DNA of 36,215 bases from Verrucomicrobiales bacterium (lineage in GTDB: Bacteria; Verrucomicrobiota; Verrucomicrobiia; Limisphaerales; F1-80-MAGS106): the NCBI GenBank assembly GCA_005805305.1, contig SYMW01000290.1:1-36215 (forward strand), in the 5' to 3' direction. The translations under genes were made by a program, and so were the position numbers. Positions 1-8,848 of the stretch are shown here, one piece after another (position 1 is the stretch's first letter; each line of letters opens with the position of its first letter). The notes under the pieces were generated by a model that did no database searches, was not told where the DNA came from, and saw only the letters and a list, made by a program, of their open reading frames with translations.

Positions 1-1
1 C

Positions 2-712
2 ACCATTTTTTTGGACGAGATCGGCGATATGAGCCGCCCGTTGCAGGCGAAACTGCTTCGGTTTTTGGAAGACGGAACCTTCACTCGGGTAGGAGGAAAC
101 AGCGAGCTTCAAGTGAATGTGCGGCTGATCGCGGCCACGAACAGGGACATCGTGCATGCCATCCGGCAAAACCATTTCAGGGAAGATCTGTTCCACCGGC
201 TTAACGTGGTTCAGTTCCTGCCTCCCCCGCTCCGCGAACGAGGCCAGGACATACTCCTGCTGGCCGCGCATTTTCTCCGGCATTTCAGCGTGTCCATGAG
301 CAAGCTTATCCGCGGATTCTCCCCGAACGCACAGAATCAACTGCTCGCCCACCACTGGCCGGGCAATGTTCGGGAGCTGCGCAACGCCATCGAGAGGGCT
401 GTGATTTTGGAATTGGCGGACGAGATTCAACCGGCGAGCCTTCCGAATTTTCAAGTTGAATCAAAGCTTCGCAAATTTGACACCGCCTTCCTCACCGCGG
501 GGTTGTCATTGGACCAGGCCGTGACCAATTACGAGCGGGACCTGATTCTGACGATCCACGAGCAGAATCAAGGGAATTTGAACCGAGTGGCCGACCATCT
601 CAAGATCAGCCGTCATGCGCTGCGCTATCGCATGCAGCGGCTGAACATCTTGCAGGAGAACTCGGATGACGATGACAAGCCCGCCGGCGACCATTCCTCG
701 CACACCTCCTGA
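2..712 (+). CDS. sigma-54-dependent Fis-family transcriptional activator, 3' part (5' end truncated by window edge)
   Basis: The frame is open to the left edge (TIFLDEIGDM, AAA+ Walker B region). It continues with RLIAATNRD, FREDLFHRLNVVQFLPPPLRER and HHWPGNVRELRNAIERA, and ends in a Fis-type HTH (LNRVADHLKISRHALRYRMQRL). Confidence 0.9.
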   Translation, partial: TIFLDEIGDMSRPLQAKLLRFLEDGTFTRVGGNSELQVNVRLIAATNRDIVHAIRQNHFREDLFHRLNVVQFLPPPLRERGQDILLLAAHFLRHFSVSMSKLIRGFSPNAQNQLLAHHWPGNVRELRNAIERAVILELADEIQPASLPNFQVESKLRKFDTAFLTAGLSLDQAVTNYERDLILTIHEQNQGNLNRVADHLKISRHALRYRMQRLNILQENSDDDDKPAGDHSSHTS

Positions 713-1178
713 AACCGCCCACACTCGAAGCATGACCGCCTGGATGCCACTCTTCGCTCAGACTCTCGATAACCTGGCCGCGAGACCGCTCGGCACCGGA
801 ACGAGGATGGTCATTGGGGATTTGGTCTGGGTTCTTTGGCTGGCCTTGGGTTTAGCCGTCCTGCTTTTCGCTTGGGCCCGATACGGGCGTCGTTCCAAGC
901 GCCGGGAACACCGCTCCCACCGCCCCGCCATCGTCCAGAATTCTCTCAACGCCAATGCCGGCCTCCAGCAAGAGGAGTCGGCCGACGACTCCGAAACAGA
1001 GGATGGCACCGAGGACGAGGAGGGCGAGGACAGCGCGGATAAAGACAGTTCGAAATCCTCCGGCAGGCGGCGAAAGCGGCGCCGGCGCGGGCACCACAGA
1101 CCGCGCAATCCCACGCTCGAAGAAACCGGCGGGCTTCCGCCCACTCGTCCCGGAGATCCTCCCTCGACGCAAGGCTGA
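666..1178 (+). CDS. hypothetical membrane-anchored protein with an acidic then basic low-complexity tail
   Basis: One TM segment (IGDLVWVLWLALGLAVLLFAWARYG), then a D/E-rich stretch and an RRRKRRRRGHHR stretch. Overlaps the upstream gene. The start may be the internal Met at 732. No family recognised. Confidence 0.45.
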   Translation: MTMTSPPATIPRTPPETAHTRSMTAWMPLFAQTLDNLAARPLGTGTRMVIGDLVWVLWLALGLAVLLFAWARYGRRSKRREHRSHRPAIVQNSLNANAGLQQEESADDSETEDGTEDEEGEDSADKDSSKSSGRRRKRRRRGHHRPRNPTLEETGGLPPTRPGDPPSTQG

Positions 1179-1210
1179 GCGGACCCGATTCGAATGCCGC
1201 CAAGGGTTTC

Positions 1211-2113
1211 TTGCGTCGCCTGAGCCAGATGATCCAGCATTCCCCTATGTCCGTCAGCCACGCCATCACGAAGAAAAGCGCTTCAAACCTCGCGATGGCC
1301 TTCGTGCTGCTCCCAAAAGCGCGCGCCGACGCGATGGCCAAGCTCTACGCCTTTTGCAGGCAGGTGGACGATGTCGCGGATGAAACCGCCCGCCCTGTCG
1401 ACGACCGGCGCCGGGAGTTGGCTCGATGGCGCACAGAGATACGCCGCCTTTACGAAGGGGCCGGGGCGTCGATCCCGGTTGTGGAGGAGCTCGCGCCCGT
1501 CATCCGCGCGCACAAGCTCTCTTTGGGCCTGTTCGAGGAGATTTTGAACGGCGTCGAGATGGACTTGGATGTCTCCCGCTACGAGACCTACGGGGAGCTG
1601 GACGCCTATTGTTACCGGGTGGCGTCGGCCGTGGGTTTGCAGAGCATTGAGATATTCGGCTATTCGAACCCCGCCTGCCGTGATTACGCGGTGCATTTGG
1701 GGAAAGCGCTTCAGCTCACGAACATTTTGAGAGACGTGCGGAACGACGCTGAACGGGGGTATATCTATATACCATTGGCCGAGCTCGCCAGGTACGAAGT
1801 ATCCGAGCGGGAGATTCTGAGCCTGAACTACTCGGAGAGATTTCAAGCGCTGGCGGGTTCGGTGGCAAGCCGCGCCCGATCCTTTTATCAGCAGGCGAGG
1901 CAGTCCCTGCCCCCCAGCGAGCGGGGGTCCATGATCGCGGCGGAACTGATGGGCTCCGTGTATTGGGAGCTCCTGCTCCAGCTCCAGAGGCGGCGTTTCG
2001 ACGTGTTTCGCGAGCCGCGCGTCCGAGTGTCCAAACCCCGCAAACTGCTCTTGATCCTTAGGACCTGGATGCGCCTTAAAATGGGGTTTGAAGCGCCGCA
2101 TTATGGCTCTTGA
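1211..2113 (+). CDS. hpnD: presqualene diphosphate synthase / squalene-phytoene synthase family
   Basis: AFVLLPKARADAMAKLYAFCRQVDDVADE and YCYRVASAVGLQSIEIFGY...LGKALQLTNILRDVRNDAERGYIYIPLAEL are squalene/phytoene synthase signatures with aspartate-rich motifs. Confidence 0.85.
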   Translation: MRRLSQMIQHSPMSVSHAITKKSASNLAMAFVLLPKARADAMAKLYAFCRQVDDVADETARPVDDRRRELARWRTEIRRLYEGAGASIPVVEELAPVIRAHKLSLGLFEEILNGVEMDLDVSRYETYGELDAYCYRVASAVGLQSIEIFGYSNPACRDYAVHLGKALQLTNILRDVRNDAERGYIYIPLAELARYEVSEREILSLNYSERFQALAGSVASRARSFYQQARQSLPPSERGSMIAAELMGSVYWELLLQLQRRRFDVFREPRVRVSKPRKLLLILRTWMRLKMGFEAPHYGS

Positions 2114-3347
2114 AAAAGCTTCTCTACAGGATCTCAAAGAATTAAAAAGAATCGCAATGCCTTGCATCGAGCGCACCGTCCAGGTCACATTTCGGCATCG
2201 TGTTTTCTTCACGGAGCGGGTCTTCGATGTTTCCAACACACTGCTGCGCGATGTGTTGGTGGATGGCGATCCCCAACGATGCCCCTGCAGGGCTCTTCTG
2301 GTTTTGGACGAGGGTCTGCTGACCGTCATGCCGCGGCTGCGGGAGATGACCGAGCGCTACTTCGCGGCCTATCCGGAGCTGCATCTGGCGTGTCGTCCCC
2401 AGGTCTTCGAAGGGGGCGAGCGAGCCAAGAATTCCTCTTTCCAGGTTTCGGAGCTCCAGTCCCAAATCGAGCGCTTCCACATCGACCGCCACTCGTGTCT
2501 GGTAGTGGTTGGCGGCGGCGCGCTTCTGGACATGGCCGGCTTCGCGGCCGCGACCGCCCATCGCGGCGTCCGCCTGGTGCGATTGCCGACGACCACCTTG
2601 AGCCAGGACGATTCGGGCGTTGGGGTGAAGAACGGAGTCAACGCCTTTGGCAAAAAGAATTTCATCGGCACGTTCGCGGTGCCATTTGCCGTGATCAACG
2701 ATTTCGAGTTCATCCGATGCCTCCCGGCGCGGGACAAGACGGCGGGATATGTCGAAGCGGTCAAGGTGGCGGCCATTCGTGACGAGGTTTTTTTCGAGCA
2801 GATCGAGAACGACGCGCCCGCGTTGCGCGCTTTCGATCCCAGCGCGATGAAGCGCCTCATTCAGCGTTGTGCCGAGCTGCACATGAATCACATCGCGGGC
2901 TCTGGCGATCCTTTCGAGATGGGGTCGGCCAGACCTCTTGATTTCGGCCATTGGGCGGCGCACAAACTCGAGCCGCTCTCAGAGTATAAGCTGCGCCACG
3001 GGGAAGCGGTGGCCGTGGGCATCGCCTTGGATGTGATTTATTCGCGGCGAGTCGGGCTTTTGGATCCGGCCTCGGCGGAGCGCGTGCTGTCGCTCTTGGA
3101 GAAGCTCGGCTTTGAATTGTTCACCCCGGAGCTTCTCTACGCGGATGACTCGGGCCAGGCCCTGGTGTTGCAAGGATTACAGGAGTTCCAGGAGCACTTG
3201 GGCGGACGCCTCACTATCACCCTCCTGGAGCGCATTGGAAAGGGGATCGAGGTGCACGAAATGCTCGAGTCACAGGTCGTTCAGGCCATTCAAGAGTTGA
3301 AAGGCCGCCCTCGTGCGAAGTCCGGGCTCCCAGCGGGATCCGTTTGA
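2103..3347 (+). CDS. eboD: 3-dehydroquinate synthase-like sugar phosphate cyclase, EboD-type
   Basis: GGGALLDMAGFAAATAHRGVRLVRLPTTTLSQDDSGVGVKNGVNAFGKKNFIGTF and LDFGHWAAHKLEPLSEYKLRHGEAVAVGI match the cyclase fold. VGVKNGVN replaces the VGGKTGVN typical of true AroB. The start overlaps the hpnD stop. Confidence 0.75.
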   Translation: MALEKASLQDLKELKRIAMPCIERTVQVTFRHRVFFTERVFDVSNTLLRDVLVDGDPQRCPCRALLVLDEGLLTVMPRLREMTERYFAAYPELHLACRPQVFEGGERAKNSSFQVSELQSQIERFHIDRHSCLVVVGGGALLDMAGFAAATAHRGVRLVRLPTTTLSQDDSGVGVKNGVNAFGKKNFIGTFAVPFAVINDFEFIRCLPARDKTAGYVEAVKVAAIRDEVFFEQIENDAPALRAFDPSAMKRLIQRCAELHMNHIAGSGDPFEMGSARPLDFGHWAAHKLEPLSEYKLRHGEAVAVGIALDVIYSRRVGLLDPASAERVLSLLEKLGFELFTPELLYADDSGQALVLQGLQEFQEHLGGRLTITLLERIGKGIEVHEMLESQVVQAIQELKGRPRAKSGLPAGSV

Positions 3348-3517
3348 CCCCTTGCCTGATGCGGCAGACGTTGGCTCCTCATGATCATGCCTCAGCTCGC
3401 GATGAATCGGGTTCCGGAGCCACCGTGGACTCAGGGGGTGGATCGCGCTGATGGCCCGCGGGTGCCAGCCGATGGCCGCGAGGAATGCATGAGGCTCCGC
3501 GAAGGACGGGTCACGCG

Positions 3518-4942
3518 ATGAACGACACTCGAACCCGGCGGTTGGCGGTGTTGAACGTGGTGGGGCTCAGCAAATCCGTGCTGGGTTTGCTGACTCCCAG
3601 AATAGGCTCGTTGGCGCGGGATGGCGCCCTGTGCCTCATACGGCCCGCGTTTCCGGCGGTGACCTGCACCGCCCAGTCGAACTACCTCACAGGAAAACCG
3701 CCCGCCGGCCATGGAATAGTCGGGAACGGCTGGTTTGACCGTTCGCTCGCGGAGGTGCAGTTCTGGAAACAATCCAATGCGCTAGTCGCCGCTCCGAAGG
3801 TTTGGGAAGACCTCAGGCTTCTCCGCCCCGGTCTCACGTGCGCCAAATTGTTTTGGTGGTACAACATGTACTCAACCGCCGATTACTCGATCACGCCGCG
3901 GCCCATGTATCCCGCCGACGGCCGCAAGGTGTTCGATGTTTATTCCTGGCCTTACTCGATCCGTACGGAGATTAAAGCGGAGCTGGGAAGTTTTCCTTTC
4001 CCGACGTTTTGGGGCCCCGCGGCCGGCGTGAAAAGCCCCCAGGGCGAGCCCGAGGCGGCTTCCGCCTGGATCGCGGCGTCGGCCCGTTGGATAGAGAACC
4101 GGTATCGTCCCCATCTCAGTTTGGTTTACTTGCCTCACTTGGACTACAATTTGCAGCGGTTCGGAACCAAAGATCCGCGGGTTGAGGATGACATTCGCCG
4201 CGTGGACACGCTGGTCGGGGGGTTGCTAGATTTTTATCGGGAGCGGGACGTCGAAGTGCTGGTGTTGTCGGAGTACGGCATCACGGATGTCGATCATCCC
4301 GTGCATCTGAACCGGCTTTTTCGATCGCAAGGATGGCTCGCGATCAAGGAGGAACTGGGCCTTGAGCAGTTGGACACGGGAGCCAGCCAGGCGTTCGCGG
4401 TGGCTGACCATCAAGTCGCTCATGTGTATGTCAAGGATCCACAGCTCATTCCTGTCGTGCGTGACTTTCTGCTCCAGCAGCCAGGCATACAGGAAGTCCT
4501 GGGGGCCTGGGAGAAACCCTCGTGGGGAATCGACCACCCGCGAGCCGGCGATCTCGTCGCCGTCGCGGCGCCCAGGTCCTGGTTCACTTATTATTACTGG
4601 AATGAGGATGCCCTCGCGCCGGACTTCGCACGATGTGTCGACATCCATCGGAAGCCGGGTTATGATCCCGTTGAACTCTTCCTGGATCCCGACATTCCGG
4701 CGGTGAAGCTCAAGATCTTGCTCAAGCTGCTGCGCAAAAAACTGGGCTTCCGCATGTTGATGGACGTGATCCCTTTGAACGCCGGGTTGGTGCGGGGCTC
4801 CCACGGAAGAAGGCCGGAGGACAAGGGTGACTGGCCTGTGATGTTGTCGACGCGCGCCGGCGCGTTTGGCGGCGCCGAGGAGATGGATTCGCTCGATGTG
4901 GCCCGGGCCATCAAAGCCGGAATGGGAATCAGCGACCCATGA
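3518..4942 (+). CDS. eboF: alkaline phosphatase-superfamily (nucleotide pyrophosphatase/phosphodiesterase-like) protein, EboF-type
   Basis: FPAVTCTAQSNYLTGKPPAGHGIVGNGWFDR, YLPHLDYNLQRFG, LSEYGITDVDHPVHLNR and AVADHQVAHVYV are AlkP/PDE motifs. Lies directly downstream of the eboD-like gene. Confidence 0.72.
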   Translation: MNDTRTRRLAVLNVVGLSKSVLGLLTPRIGSLARDGALCLIRPAFPAVTCTAQSNYLTGKPPAGHGIVGNGWFDRSLAEVQFWKQSNALVAAPKVWEDLRLLRPGLTCAKLFWWYNMYSTADYSITPRPMYPADGRKVFDVYSWPYSIRTEIKAELGSFPFPTFWGPAAGVKSPQGEPEAASAWIAASARWIENRYRPHLSLVYLPHLDYNLQRFGTKDPRVEDDIRRVDTLVGGLLDFYRERDVEVLVLSEYGITDVDHPVHLNRLFRSQGWLAIKEELGLEQLDTGASQAFAVADHQVAHVYVKDPQLIPVVRDFLLQQPGIQEVLGAWEKPSWGIDHPRAGDLVAVAAPRSWFTYYYWNEDALAPDFARCVDIHRKPGYDPVELFLDPDIPAVKLKILLKLLRKKLGFRMLMDVIPLNAGLVRGSHGRRPEDKGDWPVMLSTRAGAFGGAEEMDSLDVARAIKAGMGISDP

Positions 4943-6135
4943 TGGAACAGGGACGACAAAGCGCGAAACAGATGAAACTGGGCGTCATGATGCGGGATGA
5001 ATCGGAGCGCCATCGCGAGTTTCCCGTGACCAGACACCAGGCGTTTCTGGCCCATGCCGGCGATTGCCCGCTGCCCTCGCGCGTCGCTCAAGCCATTCGT
5101 GACTACGCTGAGAGCGCGTCGCTGGGCGATCAAGAAAAGTCCGTCCCTCACGAATTGCTCGCGGGTGCCCGCGCCGCCGCGGCCGCGCTGCTGGAAGTCG
5201 CCTGGGAGGAAGTCGCGATGGTCGGCCCGACGTCCCTGGGGCTCAGCCTGGTCGCTTCCGGCTTTCCGCTGCGCCGGGGAGATAACGTGGTGATCTATTT
5301 CGACGATTACCCTTCCAACGTTTATCCTTGGCTGGCTCTCGCCCAGCGCGGTGTCAAAGTTCGTTTCGTCCACGCCCGCGCCTGGGGGCGCGTGAAGCCC
5401 TATGACATTCTGGAGCAGGTCGATGAGCAAACACGACTCGTCGCGATGTCCACATGCCACTTCATCACCGGCTGGCGGTTGGATTACGCCGAAGTGGCCA
5501 AGGAATTGGATAGGCAAGGCGTGGCCCTTTGCCTGGACGGCATCCAAACGATCGGCGCGTTCCCCACGCCTTTGAAGCACGTCGCATTCATGGCGGCCGA
5601 CGCTCACAAATGGATGCTGGGGCCCTGTGGCGCGGGACTTTTCTATGTCCGGAAAGACTGGCAGGAAAAGCTGCGCCCCGCCGTGCTGGGTTGGAACAAC
5701 GTGCGCTGCCCCGGCTTCGTGGCCAGCGAAATCATGGAGTATCGATCTGGCGCGCGCCGGTACGAAGCCGGCTCTTATAACTGGCTGGGGATCGCCGGGA
5801 TGAAAGCGGGGATGGATCTGCTGCTTGAGGCCGGCGTCGGGGAAATCGCGAAGGAATTGCTCCGGAAAAGATCCGTGATGGTGTCAGGTTTGCTCGAGCG
5901 AGGGTTCGAAGTGTTAGAGCCCGGTATGGAACCTCGGAACGCCAGCGGAATTGTGAGTTTTCGCCGGGGCCAAGACGCGATGGCGCCCCTTCACGCATCG
6001 TTAGAGGCCAGCGGCGTCATCACGTCTCTGCGCGTCAACCCCGCCGGCGTGCAATGGATCCGCTTGTCCCCTCATTTTTACAATGCCGACGCGGACTTGG
6101 ACCGCTTGTTTGAATGCCTCAAGGCAGCCGAATGA
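4939..6135 (+). CDS. PLP-dependent class V-fold aminotransferase / cysteine desulfurase-like
   Basis: CLDGIQTIGAFPTPLKHVAFMAADAHKWMLGPCGAGLFYVRKD holds the PLP-lysine motif (AHKWML). The start overlaps the end of the eboF-like gene (ATGA). Confidence 0.9.
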   Translation: MMEQGRQSAKQMKLGVMMRDESERHREFPVTRHQAFLAHAGDCPLPSRVAQAIRDYAESASLGDQEKSVPHELLAGARAAAAALLEVAWEEVAMVGPTSLGLSLVASGFPLRRGDNVVIYFDDYPSNVYPWLALAQRGVKVRFVHARAWGRVKPYDILEQVDEQTRLVAMSTCHFITGWRLDYAEVAKELDRQGVALCLDGIQTIGAFPTPLKHVAFMAADAHKWMLGPCGAGLFYVRKDWQEKLRPAVLGWNNVRCPGFVASEIMEYRSGARRYEAGSYNWLGIAGMKAGMDLLLEAGVGEIAKELLRKRSVMVSGLLERGFEVLEPGMEPRNASGIVSFRRGQDAMAPLHASLEASGVITSLRVNPAGVQWIRLSPHFYNADADLDRLFECLKAAE

Positions 6136-6136
6136 A

Positions 6137-6301
6137 ACTTAAAACGGCAGTCGAACCTCGTGGAGATCTGCAGAAACCTGGATGAGAAAGGTTTGACGAT
6201 GAGCGAGGCATATCCTTTATGGATCTGGTGGGTGATTCGGAAAGACGTTATCGCCAGTATCTTGAGAAGATCCGCCTTGGGCAACTGAGGTTTTAAGGTT
6301 T
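6137..6301 (+). repeat. copy A of ~165-bp dispersed element with imperfect terminal inverted repeats
   Basis: ACTTAAAACGGCAGTCGAACCTCGTGGAG...GCCTTGGGCAACTGAGGTTTTAAGGTTT. Aligns end to end with 26547..26711 and with the reverse complement of 15239..15401. Confidence 0.9.
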
Positions 6302-6382
6302 AAGTTTCAATGCCACAGACCACTCAAGGCGGCGCCCGGCCACCGAGCTTTTGGCTGGCCCAAGTCAGCGCCCGGGCGTTAA

Positions 6383-7870
6383 ATGGAACGGTGCTTGAAG
6401 CTTATTCCTATGGCGCGCCGTGACCGATGGAAGATTCGGGCTTGGCTTGGGTGGTATTTGGCGGTGCTCAGCCTCGTCTCGATTCGTCCCGGGGAGGCCG
6501 CTTCGCCTCCTCCCCTTCCGAACATCGTGATTGTGTTCGCGGATGACCTGGGTTGGGGGGATCTGCGCTCGTTCGGCGCGCGACGGATCCGCACTCCCAA
6601 TCTGGACAAGCTAGCTCGCCAGGGCACCCGTTTCACCAGCTTTTACGTGTCGCAGCCAGTTTGCTCGGCGTCGCGCGCCTCGCTGCTGACGGGTTGTTAT
6701 GCTAATCGGATCGGCATCCATGGCGCCTTGCCTCCGAACTCCAAGACAGGCCTTCACGCTGGGGAAACGACCCTGGCTGAGATGCTGCGGGAACGCGGCT
6801 ACGCGACGGCGATTTATGGGAAATGGCATTTGGGAGATGCTCCCCAATTCCTGCCTTCCAACCACGGATTCGACGACTACCTGGGCTTGCCTTACTCCAA
6901 TGACATGTGGCCAAACCATCCGACCGCCAAACAGGGCACCTATCCGCCGCTGCCGCTGATCGCAGGAACCAACGTGATCGAGGTCATGCCAGATCAAACC
7001 CAGCTCACGAAGCGTTATACCTCACGCGCCGTGGACTTCATACAGAGGAACAAGTCAAAGCCCTTTTTTCTGTATCTGCCTCACTCCATGCCGCACGTGC
7101 CGTTGTTCGCGAGCGCGGCGTTCAAGGGGCGGTCCAAGCAAGGCCTCTACGGGGATGTGATTGAGGAGATCGACTGGTCGGTGGGAGAAGTGATGAAGAC
7201 TCTTGACCGGCTCAAACTCTCTGGCAACACCTGGATGATCTTCTTGTCCGACAACGGTCCGTGGCACAGTTACGGCGATCATGCGGGGTCGGCGGGTCCT
7301 TTTCGCGAGGGGAAGGGGTCGGTGTTCGAAGGGGGGATCCGGGTCCCGTGTGTGATGCGCTGGCCGGGCCGGATCCCGCCTGGGCGCGTGTCCAAGGAGC
7401 CCGCGATGACGATCGACTTGTTTCCCACCATCGCCGCGCAGGTGGGTGGCGCGCTCCCCGCCCGCCCGATCGACGGGTTGAATATCTGGCCTCTCATCGC
7501 GGGCCTTCGAGGGGCGCGGAACCCGCACGGCGCCTACGCCTTTTACTATCATCAAAACGAGCTCCAGGCGATCCGGAGCGGCCCGTGGAAATTGTTGCTG
7601 CCGCACAAAGCCAGAGGGATGAGGGGAAGGCCGGGCGGGGAGGAAGGGAAGCCCGCGCCCTACGACCAAATCGACGTGGGTCTTGAGCTTTACAATCTGG
7701 AGCGCGATCCCTCCGAGAAACATAACATCGCCTTGGCAAACCCCGAGCCAGTCAGCCAACTGGGCCTGATGGTGGAGCGGTTCCGAACGGAGCTGGGAGA
7801 CAGCCTGACTCGCCGGGCTGGTTCCGGGGCGCGGCCACCGGGGCGGCTTGAGCCCGCCGATCCGCTTTGA
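6383..7870 (+). CDS. secreted sulfatase (formylglycine-dependent arylsulfatase family)
   Basis: Signal peptide-like N-terminus, NIVIVFADDLGWGDL, and the FGly motif VCSASRASLLTG (C-x-A-x-R), then YATAIYGKWHLGD and FLSDNGPWHSYG. Confidence 0.95.
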   Translation: MERCLKLIPMARRDRWKIRAWLGWYLAVLSLVSIRPGEAASPPPLPNIVIVFADDLGWGDLRSFGARRIRTPNLDKLARQGTRFTSFYVSQPVCSASRASLLTGCYANRIGIHGALPPNSKTGLHAGETTLAEMLRERGYATAIYGKWHLGDAPQFLPSNHGFDDYLGLPYSNDMWPNHPTAKQGTYPPLPLIAGTNVIEVMPDQTQLTKRYTSRAVDFIQRNKSKPFFLYLPHSMPHVPLFASAAFKGRSKQGLYGDVIEEIDWSVGEVMKTLDRLKLSGNTWMIFLSDNGPWHSYGDHAGSAGPFREGKGSVFEGGIRVPCVMRWPGRIPPGRVSKEPAMTIDLFPTIAAQVGGALPARPIDGLNIWPLIAGLRGARNPHGAYAFYYHQNELQAIRSGPWKLLLPHKARGMRGRPGGEEGKPAPYDQIDVGLELYNLERDPSEKHNIALANPEPVSQLGLMVERFRTELGDSLTRRAGSGARPPGRLEPADPL

Positions 7871-7882
7871 TCCTCCCTTCCG

Positions 7883-8848
7883 ATGGAATGCCCATTGCTG
7901 AGTGTCGTGATCGCGGTCCGTCCGGATCAGAAGCTGATCCACGCCGTCGACTCCGCCCGGCGGCTGGATTACCCTCCCGATCGAATGGAGATGCTGGTGG
8001 CGCGCGGACGCCAACCCTCAGCGCAGCGCAATGCCGCGATTCGACGCGCGCGCGGCGATTGGATTTATTTTTTGGATGACGATTCGATGCCTTGCCCGGG
8101 AAACGCGCGGCGTCTTTTGCCGCATGCCGACGATCATCGGATCGTCGCTGTGGGGGGGCCCAGCCTTTGTCCTCCGGACGCTTCCGCGCTCGAGCTGGCT
8201 TTCGGCGCCGTCATGGCGCATCCGTTGGCGTTCGGTCCCAGTGCCGCGCGTTACCGCGCGACTGGCGTCGTGCGCGACTCCACGGAGAAAGAGCTGATTT
8301 TGTGCAATCTGTTCATGCGTCGTGATGTCCTCCTGGCTTCCGGCGGGTTTGACGAAGCGTTGTATCCCAACGAGGAGAATGCCTTGATGGATGACCTGCT
8401 CAAGCAGGGGCGCCGGCTGATCTACGATCCTGGGTTATGGGTTTTTAGAAGGCCCCGGCCCACGTTCGCGGCGTTCACGCGGATGGTGTTCACCTATGGA
8501 CGCGGCAGGGCCGAACAAATCCGTCTTCATCCATCCATGGGTTCGATGATCAACTGCGCACCCTCGTTGTTTTGCTTGTATCTAGCGTCCCTGCCATGGC
8601 TCCCGCGTTGGGCCTGGATCGGGCTTGCGCTCTATATGCTGGGATTGATTTCAGCGCTCGGTTTAGAAAGAGCCAGGCCTGCCGATCCGGCAGCGCCCGT
8701 GCCGCCGCGAGTTGCCTGGTGGAAGACCGCGGGGCTGATTGTGATCACGCACCTGGGTTACGGCCTTGGGTTCTGGAGAGGTTTGTTCACTCGCCTGAGG
8801 CGTGTGGAGCATCCCGAAGGAGTCCCTGTAACGGTGGAAGAATTGTGA
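7883..8848 (+). CDS. family 2 glycosyltransferase, membrane-associated
   Basis: LSVVIAVR, QRNAAIRRARGDWIYFLDDDSMP, GGFDEALYPNEENALMDDLLKQGRRLIYDP, then C-terminal TM helices. Confidence 0.85.
   Translation: MECPLLSVVIAVRPDQKLIHAVDSARRLDYPPDRMEMLVARGRQPSAQRNAAIRRARGDWIYFLDDDSMPCPGNARRLLPHADDHRIVAVGGPSLCPPDASALELAFGAVMAHPLAFGPSAARYRATGVVRDSTEKELILCNLFMRRDVLLASGGFDEALYPNEENALMDDLLKQGRRLIYDPGLWVFRRPRPTFAAFTRMVFTYGRGRAEQIRLHPSMGSMINCAPSLFCLYLASLPWLPRWAWIGLALYMLGLISALGLERARPADPAAPVPPRVAWWKTAGLIVITHLGYGLGFWRGLFTRLRRVEHPEGVPVTVEEL

Noticed and set aside
1283-2329. 348-aa minus-strand ORF over hpnD, and similar long antisense ORFs (2142..2963, 4660..5607, 7055..8014, 10930..11952)
   Set aside because: All lie opposite genes with clear protein-family motifs and give low-complexity, motif-free translations.
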